From assembly GCF_004770055.1 (NCBI RefSeq), contig NZ_RQEP01000019.1, forward strand, positions 186,001-250,000: 64,000 bases of DNA, given 5' to 3'. Source of the DNA: Leptospira semungkisensis. Its GTDB lineage: Bacteria > Spirochaetota > Leptospiria > Leptospirales > Leptospiraceae. This document shows positions 40,892 through 49,826 of this stretch, in pieces. The first letter of the stretch is position 1. Each line of letters begins with the position of its first letter. The notes beneath the pieces were generated by a model. That model saw only the letters and a program-made list of their open reading frames with translations. It searched no databases and had not been told where the DNA came from. Both the position numbers and the translations under genes were made by a program.

Positions 40892-41884
40892 ATGAATTTC
40901 CGTTACAAAGGTTTCTTTCTTCTCTTATTCGGAATTCTTCCCTTTACTCATTGCATCAGCATCATCATGGCTCCTCAGCCTTTGACTGTTCCTCAAGAAA
41001 AACTTGTGGATGGGTTTGTTGATACGGGAAAAGATAAGATACTCATCATCCCTGTAGAAGGCGAGATCTTCGAAAGAAAGATCCCCGGAAACGCTCTCAC
41101 AAAAGACAGAGACAGTTTAGTGAGTCTCGTTAAGATCCAATTGAGCCTGGCATTAAAAGACCCGGATATCAAGGCAGTGATCTTGAAGATTGACTCCCCT
41201 GGCGGCTCAGTCACCGCAAGCGATCTAATCTATCATGAAATTCTGGAATTCAAAAAGAAGAAAGGAATTCCAGTCCTCGCTCTCTTTATGGATGTTGCAG
41301 CTTCCGGAGCTTACTATCTGAGTATGGCTACGGATCATATCCAGGCTCTTCCTACTACTACGACAGGTTCTATCGGGGTGATCATGTTCAATATCAATGC
41401 GAAAGAAGCATTGGATAAATTGGGAATCAAGAGCATGACCATTCGTTCCGGACCGAACAAGGCTACCGGAAATCCTGTTGAGGAATTTACTCCAGAGCAA
41501 CGAAAGATCTACCAAGATTTGATCATGGAGAACTACGAGCGCTTCTTACAAATCGTGAAGAAAGGAAGACCGAAACTCAAAGAGTCCGACGTTCGCAGAC
41601 TCGCTGACGGAAGGATTTACTCCGTCAACCAAGCCTTGCAAGAAGGTTTAGTGGATTCTGTAGGTTATTTCGAAGATGCGATCGCTACTGCGACCAAGCT
41701 GCCTGGATATCGCGCTTCTCGTCCTGGAATTATTCCGAAGATTATCTTCTATTCTTATCAAAGATTAGGCCAGGAAAACTTTTATCAAATAGAGAGTAAT
41801 TCCTTACCTGCGAATTTACTCGAGAACGTTCTTCCTTTCAAAACGTCTCCTGATTACCGACTCCATTATTTATTCTCACCCTGA
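40892..41884 (+). CDS. sppA: Signal peptide peptidase SppA, short type (S49), probable lipoprotein
   Basis: From ATG at 40892 the protein has about 330 residues; an in-frame ATG at 40847 adds 15 residues before the signal and is unlikely. The N-terminus ends 'GILPFTHC', with Cys21 as possible lipid anchor. Catalytic Ser138 lies in 'DVAASGAYYLS' and Lys190 in 'SGPNKATGNP', spaced by 52 residues as in Bacillus SppA. 'IDSPGGSVTASDLI' and 'TTTTGSIGVI' are also conserved. It degrades cleaved signal peptides in the membrane. AlgI-like gene follows after 30 bases. Confidence 0.9.
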   Translation: MNFRYKGFFLLLFGILPFTHCISIIMAPQPLTVPQEKLVDGFVDTGKDKILIIPVEGEIFERKIPGNALTKDRDSLVSLVKIQLSLALKDPDIKAVILKIDSPGGSVTASDLIYHEILEFKKKKGIPVLALFMDVAASGAYYLSMATDHIQALPTTTTGSIGVIMFNINAKEALDKLGIKSMTIRSGPNKATGNPVEEFTPEQRKIYQDLIMENYERFLQIVKKGRPKLKESDVRRLADGRIYSVNQALQEGLVDSVGYFEDAIATATKLPGYRASRPGIIPKIIFYSYQRLGQENFYQIESNSLPANLLENVLPFKTSPDYRLHYLFSP

Positions 41885-41914
41885 ACTAGGATAGCAACCG
41901 GATAAAAATATAAG

Positions 41915-43330
41915 ATGCTCTTTAACTCTCTGCCGTTTATCGGCTTATTCAGTATCACCTTTCTAATCTATTGGTCCATCCCTCAAAAAGGAAGAAAGCC
42001 TCTACTACTTCTCTCTTCGTTGATCTTTTATTTCTATTCCGGATTCGCATTCTCGATTCATTTCCTGCTAGTCATCGCAGTAAACTTCTTCTTCTCCTTA
42101 AAACTTTGGGAAAAGAAAAGAGAAGGAAAGGATACTTCCAAGCTTTTGCTTTGGATCATTCTACTCAATTTCCTAAACCTCGCCTTCTTTAAGTATTTCT
42201 ATTTCTTTTTAGATACTTTGGATTTCGTTTCGGGTTCAGCCGCATTCTCTCAATTCGGTAGCACAATCCATATTCCTCTTCCTTTAGCGATCAGTTTCTA
42301 TACTTTCCAATTGATCGCCTTGCAAGTGGACATTCATAGAGATCATGTTCCTGAAAAGATCCCTACTCTAGATTACTTTTTATTTATATTATTTTTTCCT
42401 CAATTGATCGCCGGTCCGATCATGAGGACCACCGACTTCCTTCCTAAATTAGATAAGCCGGTTATTGATTTCAATCGGGTAAAATGGGCGATCTTTCTTA
42501 TCCTTTCCGGTTTATTTAAGAAAGTGGTGATGGCGGATAATATTTCCGGGATCATCTCGCCTGTGTATTCCAATCCCGACAGTTATAATTCGCTAGCTCT
42601 ATACATTACCGCGTTCGGATTCGCATGCCAAGTGTATTGTGATTTTAGCGGCTATACCGACATAGCAAGAGGCTCCGCATACTTACTCGGATATGATATT
42701 CCTGAAAACTTCAGGGGTCCGTTCTTGTCCCCAACCTTCCGAGAATTTTGGGGTCGTTGGCATGTGACCTTATCTACCTGGCTTAAGGATTATCTCTATA
42801 TTCCTCTCGGCGGAAGCAGAGGCGGTTTCTGGAGAACGCAATTGAATTCCATGATCACTATGACTTTGGGTGGTCTATGGCATGGGGCAAACTTCGGATA
42901 TGTTCTTTGGGGCGCCTACTTGGGATTCATTCTTGGAGCGGAAAGATTCTTCTCTCCAGACTCTAAAAAAGAAGAAGATCCGAAGGGTTGGAAACGCTTC
43001 TGGAAGGTCACTCTTATTGTGCATCTATTTGCGATCTCAGGTATCTTCTTTAGAACTGCTTCTGCGGGTAAGAACTCATTGCATCTAGCCGGAGAATACT
43101 TTAAAGGTTTCTTAAATATCATTGGCAGCAAGGCACTTGTCCGTTGGGAAGAATTGCTTCTATTTATTCTTCTAACATTCTTCTGGAATGCGGTTCAGTA
43201 CTATCCGAACCTGAAGGAAAGGATCAGCAGCAAATTCACATGGCTACTTCCTACGTTTTCGATCATTATGCTTTTATTATTAGGCATTTTCGGAGACGGA
43301 GGCGGAGAGTTTATCTACTTCCAATTTTAA
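41915..43330 (+). CDS. MBOAT-family O-acyltransferase (AlgI-like)
   Basis: A 471-residue polytopic membrane enzyme with about ten helices. It has 'FSGYTDIARGSAYLLGYDIPENFRGPFLSP', broken here as separate motifs GYTDIARG and PENFRGPF, followed by 'EFWGRWHVTLSTWLKDYLYIPLGG', and the active-site His323 in 'GGLWHGANFGYVLWG'. AlgI/DltB-type MBOATs pass acetyl groups across the membrane to polysaccharides such as alginate or LPS. The usual partner, an SGNH-type AlgX/AlgJ protein, is not adjacent. The substrate is probably an envelope glycan. Confidence 0.92.
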   Translation: MLFNSLPFIGLFSITFLIYWSIPQKGRKPLLLLSSLIFYFYSGFAFSIHFLLVIAVNFFFSLKLWEKKREGKDTSKLLLWIILLNFLNLAFFKYFYFFLDTLDFVSGSAAFSQFGSTIHIPLPLAISFYTFQLIALQVDIHRDHVPEKIPTLDYFLFILFFPQLIAGPIMRTTDFLPKLDKPVIDFNRVKWAIFLILSGLFKKVVMADNISGIISPVYSNPDSYNSLALYITAFGFACQVYCDFSGYTDIARGSAYLLGYDIPENFRGPFLSPTFREFWGRWHVTLSTWLKDYLYIPLGGSRGGFWRTQLNSMITMTLGGLWHGANFGYVLWGAYLGFILGAERFFSPDSKKEEDPKGWKRFWKVTLIVHLFAISGIFFRTASAGKNSLHLAGEYFKGFLNIIGSKALVRWEELLLFILLTFFWNAVQYYPNLKERISSKFTWLLPTFSIIMLLLLGIFGDGGGEFIYFQF

Positions 43331-43396
43331 AATATTTCAGTTTGCCATCCCAAAGCCGATCCCTAAAACTGGAAAGGCTTTGGCGCGGAAAAATCG

Positions 43397-44059
43397 GTGG
43401 CAGCAAATGATCTTATCATCAAGACCTTCTACTCTGCTATCTTTTTAAAAGTGTTTCGGATCCTTTGGATCCTTCTTCTTCCGTATTTCACTTTAAATTG
43501 CTACCCACCATCCTGGGTAAGAGAGCTTCCCAAAACCCCTCAAACTTCTGTTGACGCAGAATTGCAAGGTTCTTACGAAAAGAGACTTCCCCCCTACTCT
43601 CCTTACACTTCCGTCAGCTATAGAGAAAATCATTCTGAGAATTTGAAGTTTGATAAGACGACAAGATCCTTTCGAAAACACTATGAAAGAGAAATCGAAG
43701 AAAAAGGATTAATCCATAAATTCAGAGTCGTCGGAAAGGGAAAATATAAGTCCAAAGGAAATTGGGTGCTTCTTCAGACGGAAAAAATAGAATCCGAGGA
43801 ATCCGTTTGGAAAAACGGAAAACAAATCTCCAGAACCGGAGTAAATACCGTCGCATCTTCACACAAATTATTGTATCATTATGATGCGTCTTCGGACTCG
43901 CTCATTCCAATGCTCTATGAAACTGGATACAGAGAAAAATCTTTCGGGGTCGTAGATGGCACCAAGACACCGTATGCGGAGGACGAACTGTTTCGTCTAT
44001 CGCGTAGAAATTATACCTTGAAAGAATACCAGGGCCATGCCTACTTCAAATCAAAATGA
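43397..44059 (+). CDS. Putative lipoprotein, hypothetical
   Basis: A 220-residue protein from a GTG start at 43397 (GGAA lies just upstream); a second GTG at 43451 is possible. The N-terminal hydrophobic stretch ends 'PYFTLNC', giving a lipobox with Cys35. The mature part is polar and basic ('KRLPPYSPYTSVSYREN', 'VGKGKYKSKGNW') with no family I know. The stop overlaps the SpoIIE-type phosphatase start (ATGA at 44056), so both are translated together. It might be a sensor or partner of that membrane phosphatase. Confidence 0.6.
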   Translation: MAANDLIIKTFYSAIFLKVFRILWILLLPYFTLNCYPPSWVRELPKTPQTSVDAELQGSYEKRLPPYSPYTSVSYRENHSENLKFDKTTRSFRKHYEREIEEKGLIHKFRVVGKGKYKSKGNWVLLQTEKIESEESVWKNGKQISRTGVNTVASSHKLLYHYDASSDSLIPMLYETGYREKSFGVVDGTKTPYAEDELFRLSRRNYTLKEYQGHAYFKSK

Positions 44060-45036
44060 GAAGTTCGACCACGATCAAAAAATACCTGAGGGAAGCCTGG
44101 CCGATCATTATCGTACTGAATCTTTCTATACTAGGTTGCTTGAGCATTGGCCTGAAATTCTATACTCCTCCCATTCATGCTCCCATTGTTTTTCTCTTAG
44201 TCTCTAGCTTTACAATATTCGTAAACTTCTCCGCTTTCGTGTTGTTCTTAACGGAAAAGATCCTGCCCAAAGAACAGGAATTCGGAAAGATCATCAAAAG
44301 ATTTAGAAGAGGAGACAGTAGAATGCAAAACTACGTCTTCCCTCTGGATTATGTGGATGAGAATTACGAGATCCGTGGCCGCTGCTTAACCTACAATCCC
44401 ATCGGAGGAGACTTCTATAATTTCCTAAAGGACAAGGAAGGAAATTATTGGATGGGAATCGGAGATACTTCCGGACACGGATATGTAGCCGGTCTATTCA
44501 GTATGATGATCATGAATCAGATGAGCCATTTGATCCATAAAAATGAACATCCTCACGAGATCATAGATCAGATCATCGAGCATTTAGAAGAAAGAACGAA
44601 TACCTATCCTCATATTCACAGAAGTCTTTATGCGACCTTCCTGCTTATGAAAGCGGATCCTCAAGGAAATTTTTTCCATTCCGGAATTCACCCCAGTTTA
44701 GTTTTATATAAAAGTAGAGAGGATCATATTGAGATCCTCGGCACCGACGGTAAATTTCTTTCAACCGTGATGAATTCACCGTTGAAAAAACCCAAACCAT
44801 CTCAGCATTTCAGGATGGAGAGAGATGATATTCTTTTCTGTTTTACGGATGGTCTTTTTGAACAGAAGAACAAGAGCATCGGTGGATATTATGGAGAGAA
44901 TCTTTATAAATTCCTAGAAACGGCTCCCAAGAAGAATATCCGTAAGTTAATAGAGAATCTGTTTACGGATATAGTCAAGCATACTGGGGGAAGGATCCAA
45001 GACGATATGAGTCTTTTAGTCGTTCGAAAGTTTTAA
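44056..45036 (+). CDS. Membrane SpoIIE/PP2C-type serine phosphatase
   Basis: A 326-residue protein with two N-terminal transmembrane helices (about residues 16-36 and 44-69). A short linker follows, then a PPM-type phosphatase domain: 'YNPIGGDFYNF' (Asp119), 'MGIGDTSGHGYVAGLFSMMI' (Asp137), 'YATFLLMKAD', 'FCFTDGLFEQ' and the final 'DDMSLLVVR' metal Asp pair. Such phosphatases dephosphorylate STAS anti-anti-sigma factors in partner-switching pathways. A STAS gene lies at 49479. There is no periplasmic domain of size, so the signal could come from the co-translated lipoprotein. Confidence 0.88.
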   Translation: MRSSTTIKKYLREAWPIIIVLNLSILGCLSIGLKFYTPPIHAPIVFLLVSSFTIFVNFSAFVLFLTEKILPKEQEFGKIIKRFRRGDSRMQNYVFPLDYVDENYEIRGRCLTYNPIGGDFYNFLKDKEGNYWMGIGDTSGHGYVAGLFSMMIMNQMSHLIHKNEHPHEIIDQIIEHLEERTNTYPHIHRSLYATFLLMKADPQGNFFHSGIHPSLVLYKSREDHIEILGTDGKFLSTVMNSPLKKPKPSQHFRMERDDILFCFTDGLFEQKNKSIGGYYGENLYKFLETAPKKNIRKLIENLFTDIVKHTGGRIQDDMSLLVVRKF

Positions 45037-45085
45037 GATCTAAATTTCCGGATTGAAGGATCGGAATCCGATGAGAATCTAAGCT

Positions 45086-45379
45086 ATGGACCATGAATAT
45101 TGGGTCGAAAGACTAAGCGGGATTCTTATTTGGAACGAAAGGGATATTCGTAAGATCCTAAGAGTTGTTTCCGATAGCAGTCATTTTACGGGTTTAACTG
45201 TAGAAGAAACCTTGGATTTCCTACAGCATGGTTGCGATGAAGAAATAGAGTTACTGAAGCAAACGTACGACTGGACTCTATTCAAGAAACAGCTTATTTC
45301 TAAACTTACAAAGAGAGAGATTACTCCTCCTGGACTTTCCGTGCTTCATCCTGACCTGATGGAAGAAGACTATACCTGA
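45086..45379 (+). CDS. Hypothetical protein, 97 residues
   Basis: A small soluble acidic protein starting 'MDHEYWVERLSGILIWNERD'. Mostly helical by composition, with 'TVEETLDFLQHGCDEEIELLKQ' reading like two amphipathic helices. No signal peptide. It follows the phosphatase gene by 49 bases and precedes the 428-residue hypothetical gene. No family recognised; the coding appearance is good and the ATG is the only sensible start. Confidence 0.55.
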   Translation: MDHEYWVERLSGILIWNERDIRKILRVVSDSSHFTGLTVEETLDFLQHGCDEEIELLKQTYDWTLFKKQLISKLTKREITPPGLSVLHPDLMEEDYT

Positions 45380-45434
45380 TCCGAATTTTCTTTATTAAAT
45401 CTTTTTCCGGTCCTATTCTCTTAGTCAGATAAAA

Positions 45435-46721
45435 ATGATCCATTTAGAAGGAGAAAACTATCACTTCTTTTTCTGCAATCCCGACTCCGTTGCAAGAGTA
45501 CAATCTAAAATTTCTCCTTTTTACGATTATCCGATTTCTACGATAGAAGAGCTTCCGTATCTTTATTCCCAACCTTCCCTCATTCCAAAATTCTTATATG
45601 AGATCGAGTATGATAGAAGAACGTATCCATCTTCTTCTATGAAGACTGAAAGCTATATTCAATTTGAGAATGGTCTAATCTCCTCCGAAGATTCTAAATT
45701 CGGAAGCGAATGCTTCGAACTGGTTAGGGGAAATTCCTATCCAATCAAAACGAATCCTTACAGACTCCTAGGAACTTCCCCTATTTTTATCATAAGAGAT
45801 GGAATAAGAACCCAAATCGGGATCTCTTATCCTGGAGAATTCAATCTATATAGGCTGATCCGTAAGAGAATGTTTTCCACACGCTATCTTTCCTTGAGAG
45901 ATATAGTGAACCCAGAATTGGACGAAGACTCGGTTATCCGAAAAATAGAAGAATTGTATTTCGATACGGAAAGTAAGACCTATCTATTTCGTTTAGTAAA
46001 AATACTGTATGCAGGAACTCCCGCTGCGGAGCAGGAACTAGTCTCGAATCTATTTACCTATGAGATAGAATTTGCTAAGTTTCTAAGGGATAGGATCTTC
46101 TCTATTGAGATACTTCCCCTCATACACGGACCTTTCTTAAATTCTATATTAAATAAACTAGATGAAAGGATCTTAAAATATTCAATTCCTAAACTCTCAC
46201 CACCCGTTCGCAAAATGGTAGAGAAGAATGTCTCCAAGAACAGATGGAAACAGATCCTGGACGGACCGAGCAAGAAACCCGAATTAGGAGAATCCTTTCC
46301 TGAGATCGTAGAGAAAGAAATCTTTAAAAGATTTTCGAGAAGGATCTATTACGAAGAAGGAAACTTTTCCGTATACCGAGAGGTTGTAGATTCGGAGCAA
46401 TTAGAAATAGGAACAAGGACTGAGATAGAATTCCAAGCGATCCCAGGAGATAAGTATAATTTAAACGCTAGCGTAGAAGGGATCCTCCTCTATTCGGTTA
46501 CTAAAGAAAAAATACTGTTCCAAATCCAAAAATACATGGAGATCATTCGATTCGATATATTCCTCTCCAAAAAGGAAAGGGATTCCTTCGAATTTTTCCG
46601 GATTCCTTCCGGATCGATTCTTGAAATCCCTAGATACGATCAAGCCAAGATGATCGTCGGTGCGGCGATCACAAGCGATAAGAAACCGCTGGAGTTTAAC
46701 CTTCTTTCGTTTAATTATTAA
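45435..46721 (+). CDS. Hypothetical protein, 428 residues
   Basis: A soluble protein without signal peptide or membrane segment. It starts 'MIHLEGENYHFFFCNPDSV' and is rich in Ile, Glu, Lys, Tyr and Phe. It contains helical parts near residues 150-280 ('LDERILKYSIPKLSPPVRKMVEKN') and a beta-rich end ('FQAIPGDKYNLNASVEGILLY'). I recognise no domain or catalytic motif. Its stop overlaps the glpK stop by four bases on the opposite strand. Probably Leptospira-specific. Confidence 0.6.
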   Translation: MIHLEGENYHFFFCNPDSVARVQSKISPFYDYPISTIEELPYLYSQPSLIPKFLYEIEYDRRTYPSSSMKTESYIQFENGLISSEDSKFGSECFELVRGNSYPIKTNPYRLLGTSPIFIIRDGIRTQIGISYPGEFNLYRLIRKRMFSTRYLSLRDIVNPELDEDSVIRKIEELYFDTESKTYLFRLVKILYAGTPAAEQELVSNLFTYEIEFAKFLRDRIFSIEILPLIHGPFLNSILNKLDERILKYSIPKLSPPVRKMVEKNVSKNRWKQILDGPSKKPELGESFPEIVEKEIFKRFSRRIYYEEGNFSVYREVVDSEQLEIGTRTEIEFQAIPGDKYNLNASVEGILLYSVTKEKILFQIQKYMEIIRFDIFLSKKERDSFEFFRIPSGSILEIPRYDQAKMIVGAAITSDKKPLEFNLLSFNY

Positions 46722-48211
46722 GGCTCGGAAGTGAGTATTCTTTTTACGGAATCCTTCCAGACTCTGATCTCTCTTTCTCTCTGAGCCGATCCCAACTTAG
46801 GCTGGAATTCCTTGTTTGTCTTTTGGTTCTTTTTCAGATCCGCAACGGAAGAATAGAATCCTCTTTCTAAACCAGCAAGATACGCAGCACCTAAAACCGT
46901 GGTATCCAGATTAGAAGGTCGAACGATCTTCTTTCCTAATATATCTGCTTGGTATTGCATGAGCCAATTATTGGCGGTCGCTCCTCCGTCTACTTTCAAG
47001 ACCTTGAGCTTAGAACCTGTATCGTTCTCCATTGCTTCTACTAGTTCATAAGATTGTAATGCGATAGACTTGAGAGCCGCACGAGTGATCTGTTCTTGGG
47101 TTGTATCCCTTGTCAGACCGAGGATCGCGCCTCTAGCATTCATATCCCAATACGGAGCTCCAAGTCCGGAGAATGCAGGAACGAATACGACCTCATCCTC
47201 TTTGGTAACAGAAGCTGCCATCTTCTCCGAGAGTTTGGATTCCTTAAAGAATCTCATATTGTCTCTCAAATATTGGATCACTGCTCCCCCAATGAAGATA
47301 GAGCCTTCTAAACAATACACCGTCTTTCCTTCTGGTCCGCAGGCAAGAGTGGTGATCAGATTGTTTTTAGAGATCTGCAACTTATTTCCTGTATTGAACA
47401 ATAGGAAGCATCCGGTTCCGTAGGTATTCTTTGCCTCTCCCGGTTCAGTACAAAGTTGTCCGAACAACGCTCCCTGTTGGTCTCCCACGAGAGAAGAGAT
47501 CGGGATCCCATCAGGAAGTCCTTTGATACCTTCTGTTCTTCCAAACAGACTGCTTGAATTATGAGTCTCAGGTAAGATTGCTTCCGGGATCTGCAATATC
47601 TTGAGCAGTTCCTTGTCCCATTCCTTCTTTTCTATATTGAAGATAAGAGTCCTACTCGCGTTGGTATGATCCGTCTTATGCGCTTTTCCATTCGTGAGTC
47701 TATACAGAAGATAGGTGTCTATCGTTCCGAATAGGACCTTTCCTTTTTCTGCGCGGGCACGAACTCCTTTTACATTGTCTAGGATCCAGCGGATCTTAGT
47801 ACCGCTGAAATATGCATCCACTACAAGACCTGTCTTTCTTCTAAAGATTGGTTCGAGTCCTTCTTTCTTTAGTCCTGCGCAAAAATCGGATGTTCTACGA
47901 CATTGCCATACAATCGCATTGTAAACAGGAGCACCGGTGTCCTTATCGAATAGAACAGTTGTCTCTCTCTGATTTGTGATCCCGATTGCGATCGCCTTTT
48001 CCGGTTTTAACTTTCCGTTCCGGATTGCCTTTAAGATCAATTTCTCAGTCTTAACCCAAATCTCTTCGGGATCATGCTCCACCCAACCTGGCTTTGGAAA
48101 ATGCTGTTTGAACTCGGAATACGCGCTGGAAATAACATTTCCTGATTTATTAAAACAAAAGGTCCTTATACCGGTGGTTCCGGCGTCGATTCCGATGATA
48201 TATTCACTCAT
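46718..48211 (-). CDS. glpK: Glycerol kinase
   Basis: A 497-residue FGGY kinase phosphorylating glycerol to glycerol-3-phosphate, important because leptospires build phospholipids from available glycerol and fatty acids. Motifs are 'GIDAGTTGIRTFCF', 'GITNQRETTV', 'NAIVWQCRRT', 'TYLLYRLTNGKAHKTDHTNASRT' (substrate Asp), 'VGDQQGALFGQ', 'NTYGTGCFLL' and 'LKVDGGATANNWLMQ'. Length matches E. coli GlpK (502). It follows the metallohydrolase gene after 29 bases; no glpF or glpD is nearby. Confidence 0.95.
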   Translation of the reverse strand: MSEYIIGIDAGTTGIRTFCFNKSGNVISSAYSEFKQHFPKPGWVEHDPEEIWVKTEKLILKAIRNGKLKPEKAIAIGITNQRETTVLFDKDTGAPVYNAIVWQCRRTSDFCAGLKKEGLEPIFRRKTGLVVDAYFSGTKIRWILDNVKGVRARAEKGKVLFGTIDTYLLYRLTNGKAHKTDHTNASRTLIFNIEKKEWDKELLKILQIPEAILPETHNSSSLFGRTEGIKGLPDGIPISSLVGDQQGALFGQLCTEPGEAKNTYGTGCFLLFNTGNKLQISKNNLITTLACGPEGKTVYCLEGSIFIGGAVIQYLRDNMRFFKESKLSEKMAASVTKEDEVVFVPAFSGLGAPYWDMNARGAILGLTRDTTQEQITRAALKSIALQSYELVEAMENDTGSKLKVLKVDGGATANNWLMQYQADILGKKIVRPSNLDTTVLGAAYLAGLERGFYSSVADLKKNQKTNKEFQPKLGSAQREREIRVWKDSVKRILTSEP

Positions 48212-48240
48212 CCGATTTTCTCCCAGTTTGGTTCAAAGAT

Positions 48241-49197
48241 TTAGATTTGGATCTCAAGGCCTTCTCTGGCCATGACAATCTCTAATTGGTTCTGAGGATC
48301 AAACATTTCCTTGTATTTGATCGCTCTTAAGTATACCGCGTCCAACTTCTCGTCATCGTAAGAAGGATCGTGGTGGAACATTACTAATTTCTTAACATTA
48401 GCTCTCAGTGCAATATCAGTCGCCATGGAAGCTGTGCTGTGACCCCAATCGATCTTTTGCAGAGATTCTTCAAAAGTATATTGGGTATCGAAAATAAGAA
48501 CATCGGCTCCTCTGAAATAATTCAGATAGTCTTCTATATTCTCCATCTCATCTAAGTTGAATTCTGCGTCGGAGGCAAAGATGAATGCCTTACCGTCTTC
48601 TTCGAATCTGTAGGAGAAGCTTCCCCCTGGATGACGGACTGCCTTGGAGATAGCAGTGACTGAATCGGTAACTCTGAATGCCCTTCCCTCAGGCACATGT
48701 CGAAATATCTTTTCAGCATGAAAGCCATCGAAAGGAACGGGAAAATGCGTAAATGTATGCTGGTAGCGAAGTCTCTCTTCTAAATTCTCTACTGAACTTA
48801 CGAACTCGAATTTATTTCCGGGAGTATATAGAGGAACGAAGAATGGAATGCCTTGGATATGATCCCAATGAGTATGAGTAAAGATCCAGACTGCCTTTCC
48901 CTTTCCGGCACCGTATCCTTCATGCAAGATGGAATTACCTAATTCCCGAAGACCAGTTCCTCCATCAATGATGACGAGTTTGTCTTCCTTATCTCGGACC
49001 TCTATGCAGGTAGTATTTCCACCATACGTACTCCAGTTAGATAGAGCGAGAGAGTCTAAAAAGTCCTCGATAGCCTCGGGACTCTGGAGGTCAGAAGGAG
49101 AAGCGAGACTTAGAATTCTAAGAATCTTGGACCGGATCAGATCGCCTTGGACGGGAGAAGAAATGGAGCCCCGTACTCCCCAAAATTTTATCCGCAT
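48241..49197 (-). CDS. MBL-fold metallohydrolase
   Basis: From ATG at 49197 the protein has about 318 residues and starts 'MRIKFWGVRGSISSP', the standard opening of this MBL subgroup; the upstream GTG at 49248 is unlikely. Zinc ligands are H108-x-H110-x-D112-H113 in 'FTHTHWDHIQG', later 'FASDAEFN', 'IFDTQYTFEES' and 'MFHHDPSYDD'. Subgroup members include phosphodiesterase-like enzymes close to RNase Z/PhnP; in spirochaetes some are near signalling genes. The actual phosphodiester or lactone substrate is not known. It precedes glpK on the same strand. Confidence 0.82.
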   Translation of the reverse strand: MRIKFWGVRGSISSPVQGDLIRSKILRILSLASPSDLQSPEAIEDFLDSLALSNWSTYGGNTTCIEVRDKEDKLVIIDGGTGLRELGNSILHEGYGAGKGKAVWIFTHTHWDHIQGIPFFVPLYTPGNKFEFVSSVENLEERLRYQHTFTHFPVPFDGFHAEKIFRHVPEGRAFRVTDSVTAISKAVRHPGGSFSYRFEEDGKAFIFASDAEFNLDEMENIEDYLNYFRGADVLIFDTQYTFEESLQKIDWGHSTASMATDIALRANVKKLVMFHHDPSYDDEKLDAVYLRAIKYKEMFDPQNQLEIVMAREGLEIQI

Positions 49198-49478
49198 ACT
49201 GAATTTATTATCGTCCGAACCACGGAGTTTCACTATAAAATCGAGCACTCAGTTTTTCGGATTTAGTGCATTTTGCCAGTCATTTCTTAATCGATTCCGA
49301 ATAGATTTCGATCAAATTTTGATTTAAAAAAGAGTTTACCTCCGCTTTGCCACAATTTAATCTATTTGTTCGGGTTCCCTCCCGGTTTCGAAGCCACTTT
49401 CTCCTTTTTCATAGGCGAAGCGTTGTATTCTTAACCCGAGGATAGTCAGAGAAATAGAGAAATTCGGAGCCGTTTTCA

Positions 49479-49793
49479 TTGGAAGGTTTTCAGACAGATG
49501 TGTCCTTAGAGAACGGAGCTTGCATAGTCAAGATCCAGGGGAATGTTAGTCTCAAGAATGCGTTTGCGTTAAAAGAGCTGATCATTCGCCAGTTCGATGA
49601 AGGCCATAAGGACATCATCCTGGACTTCGAAGGCGATGTTTATCTGGATTCTTCCGGCATCGGGGCAATCTTCAATACCCAAAAATATGTGATGGAAAGA
49701 CATGGACATCTCAAACTTAGAAATCTAAGCAGAGACGTGATGACCATTTTACGGATCGCTAATTTGGATAAACATCTGGATATTATCCAGTAA
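49479..49793 (+). CDS. STAS-domain anti-sigma factor antagonist
   Basis: A 104-residue STAS protein from a TTG start at 49479 (CGGAG about ten bases upstream). The core strand-helix is 'IILDFEGDVYLDSSGIGAI', with Ser58/Ser59 where SpoIIAA-type proteins are phosphorylated. 'IVKIQGNVSLKNAFALKELI' forms the first part. In partner switching, the unphosphorylated form sequesters a kinase anti-sigma factor. A candidate phosphatase is at 44056. The kinase is not in the window. The next gene, a metallohydrolase, starts 33 bases later. The upstream 280 bases hold no gene I can support. Confidence 0.88.
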   Translation: MEGFQTDVSLENGACIVKIQGNVSLKNAFALKELIIRQFDEGHKDIILDFEGDVYLDSSGIGAIFNTQKYVMERHGHLKLRNLSRDVMTILRIANLDKHLDIIQ

Positions 49794-49826
49794 CTCTTCC
49801 CTCTTTCGATAGAACCTTCTTCTCTT

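Noticed and set aside
49198..49478. Promoter TTTACC-17-TAATCT and a possible small gene in the gap before the STAS gene
   Set aside because: The -10 box matches only three positions and no open frame with a ribosome site is convincing.
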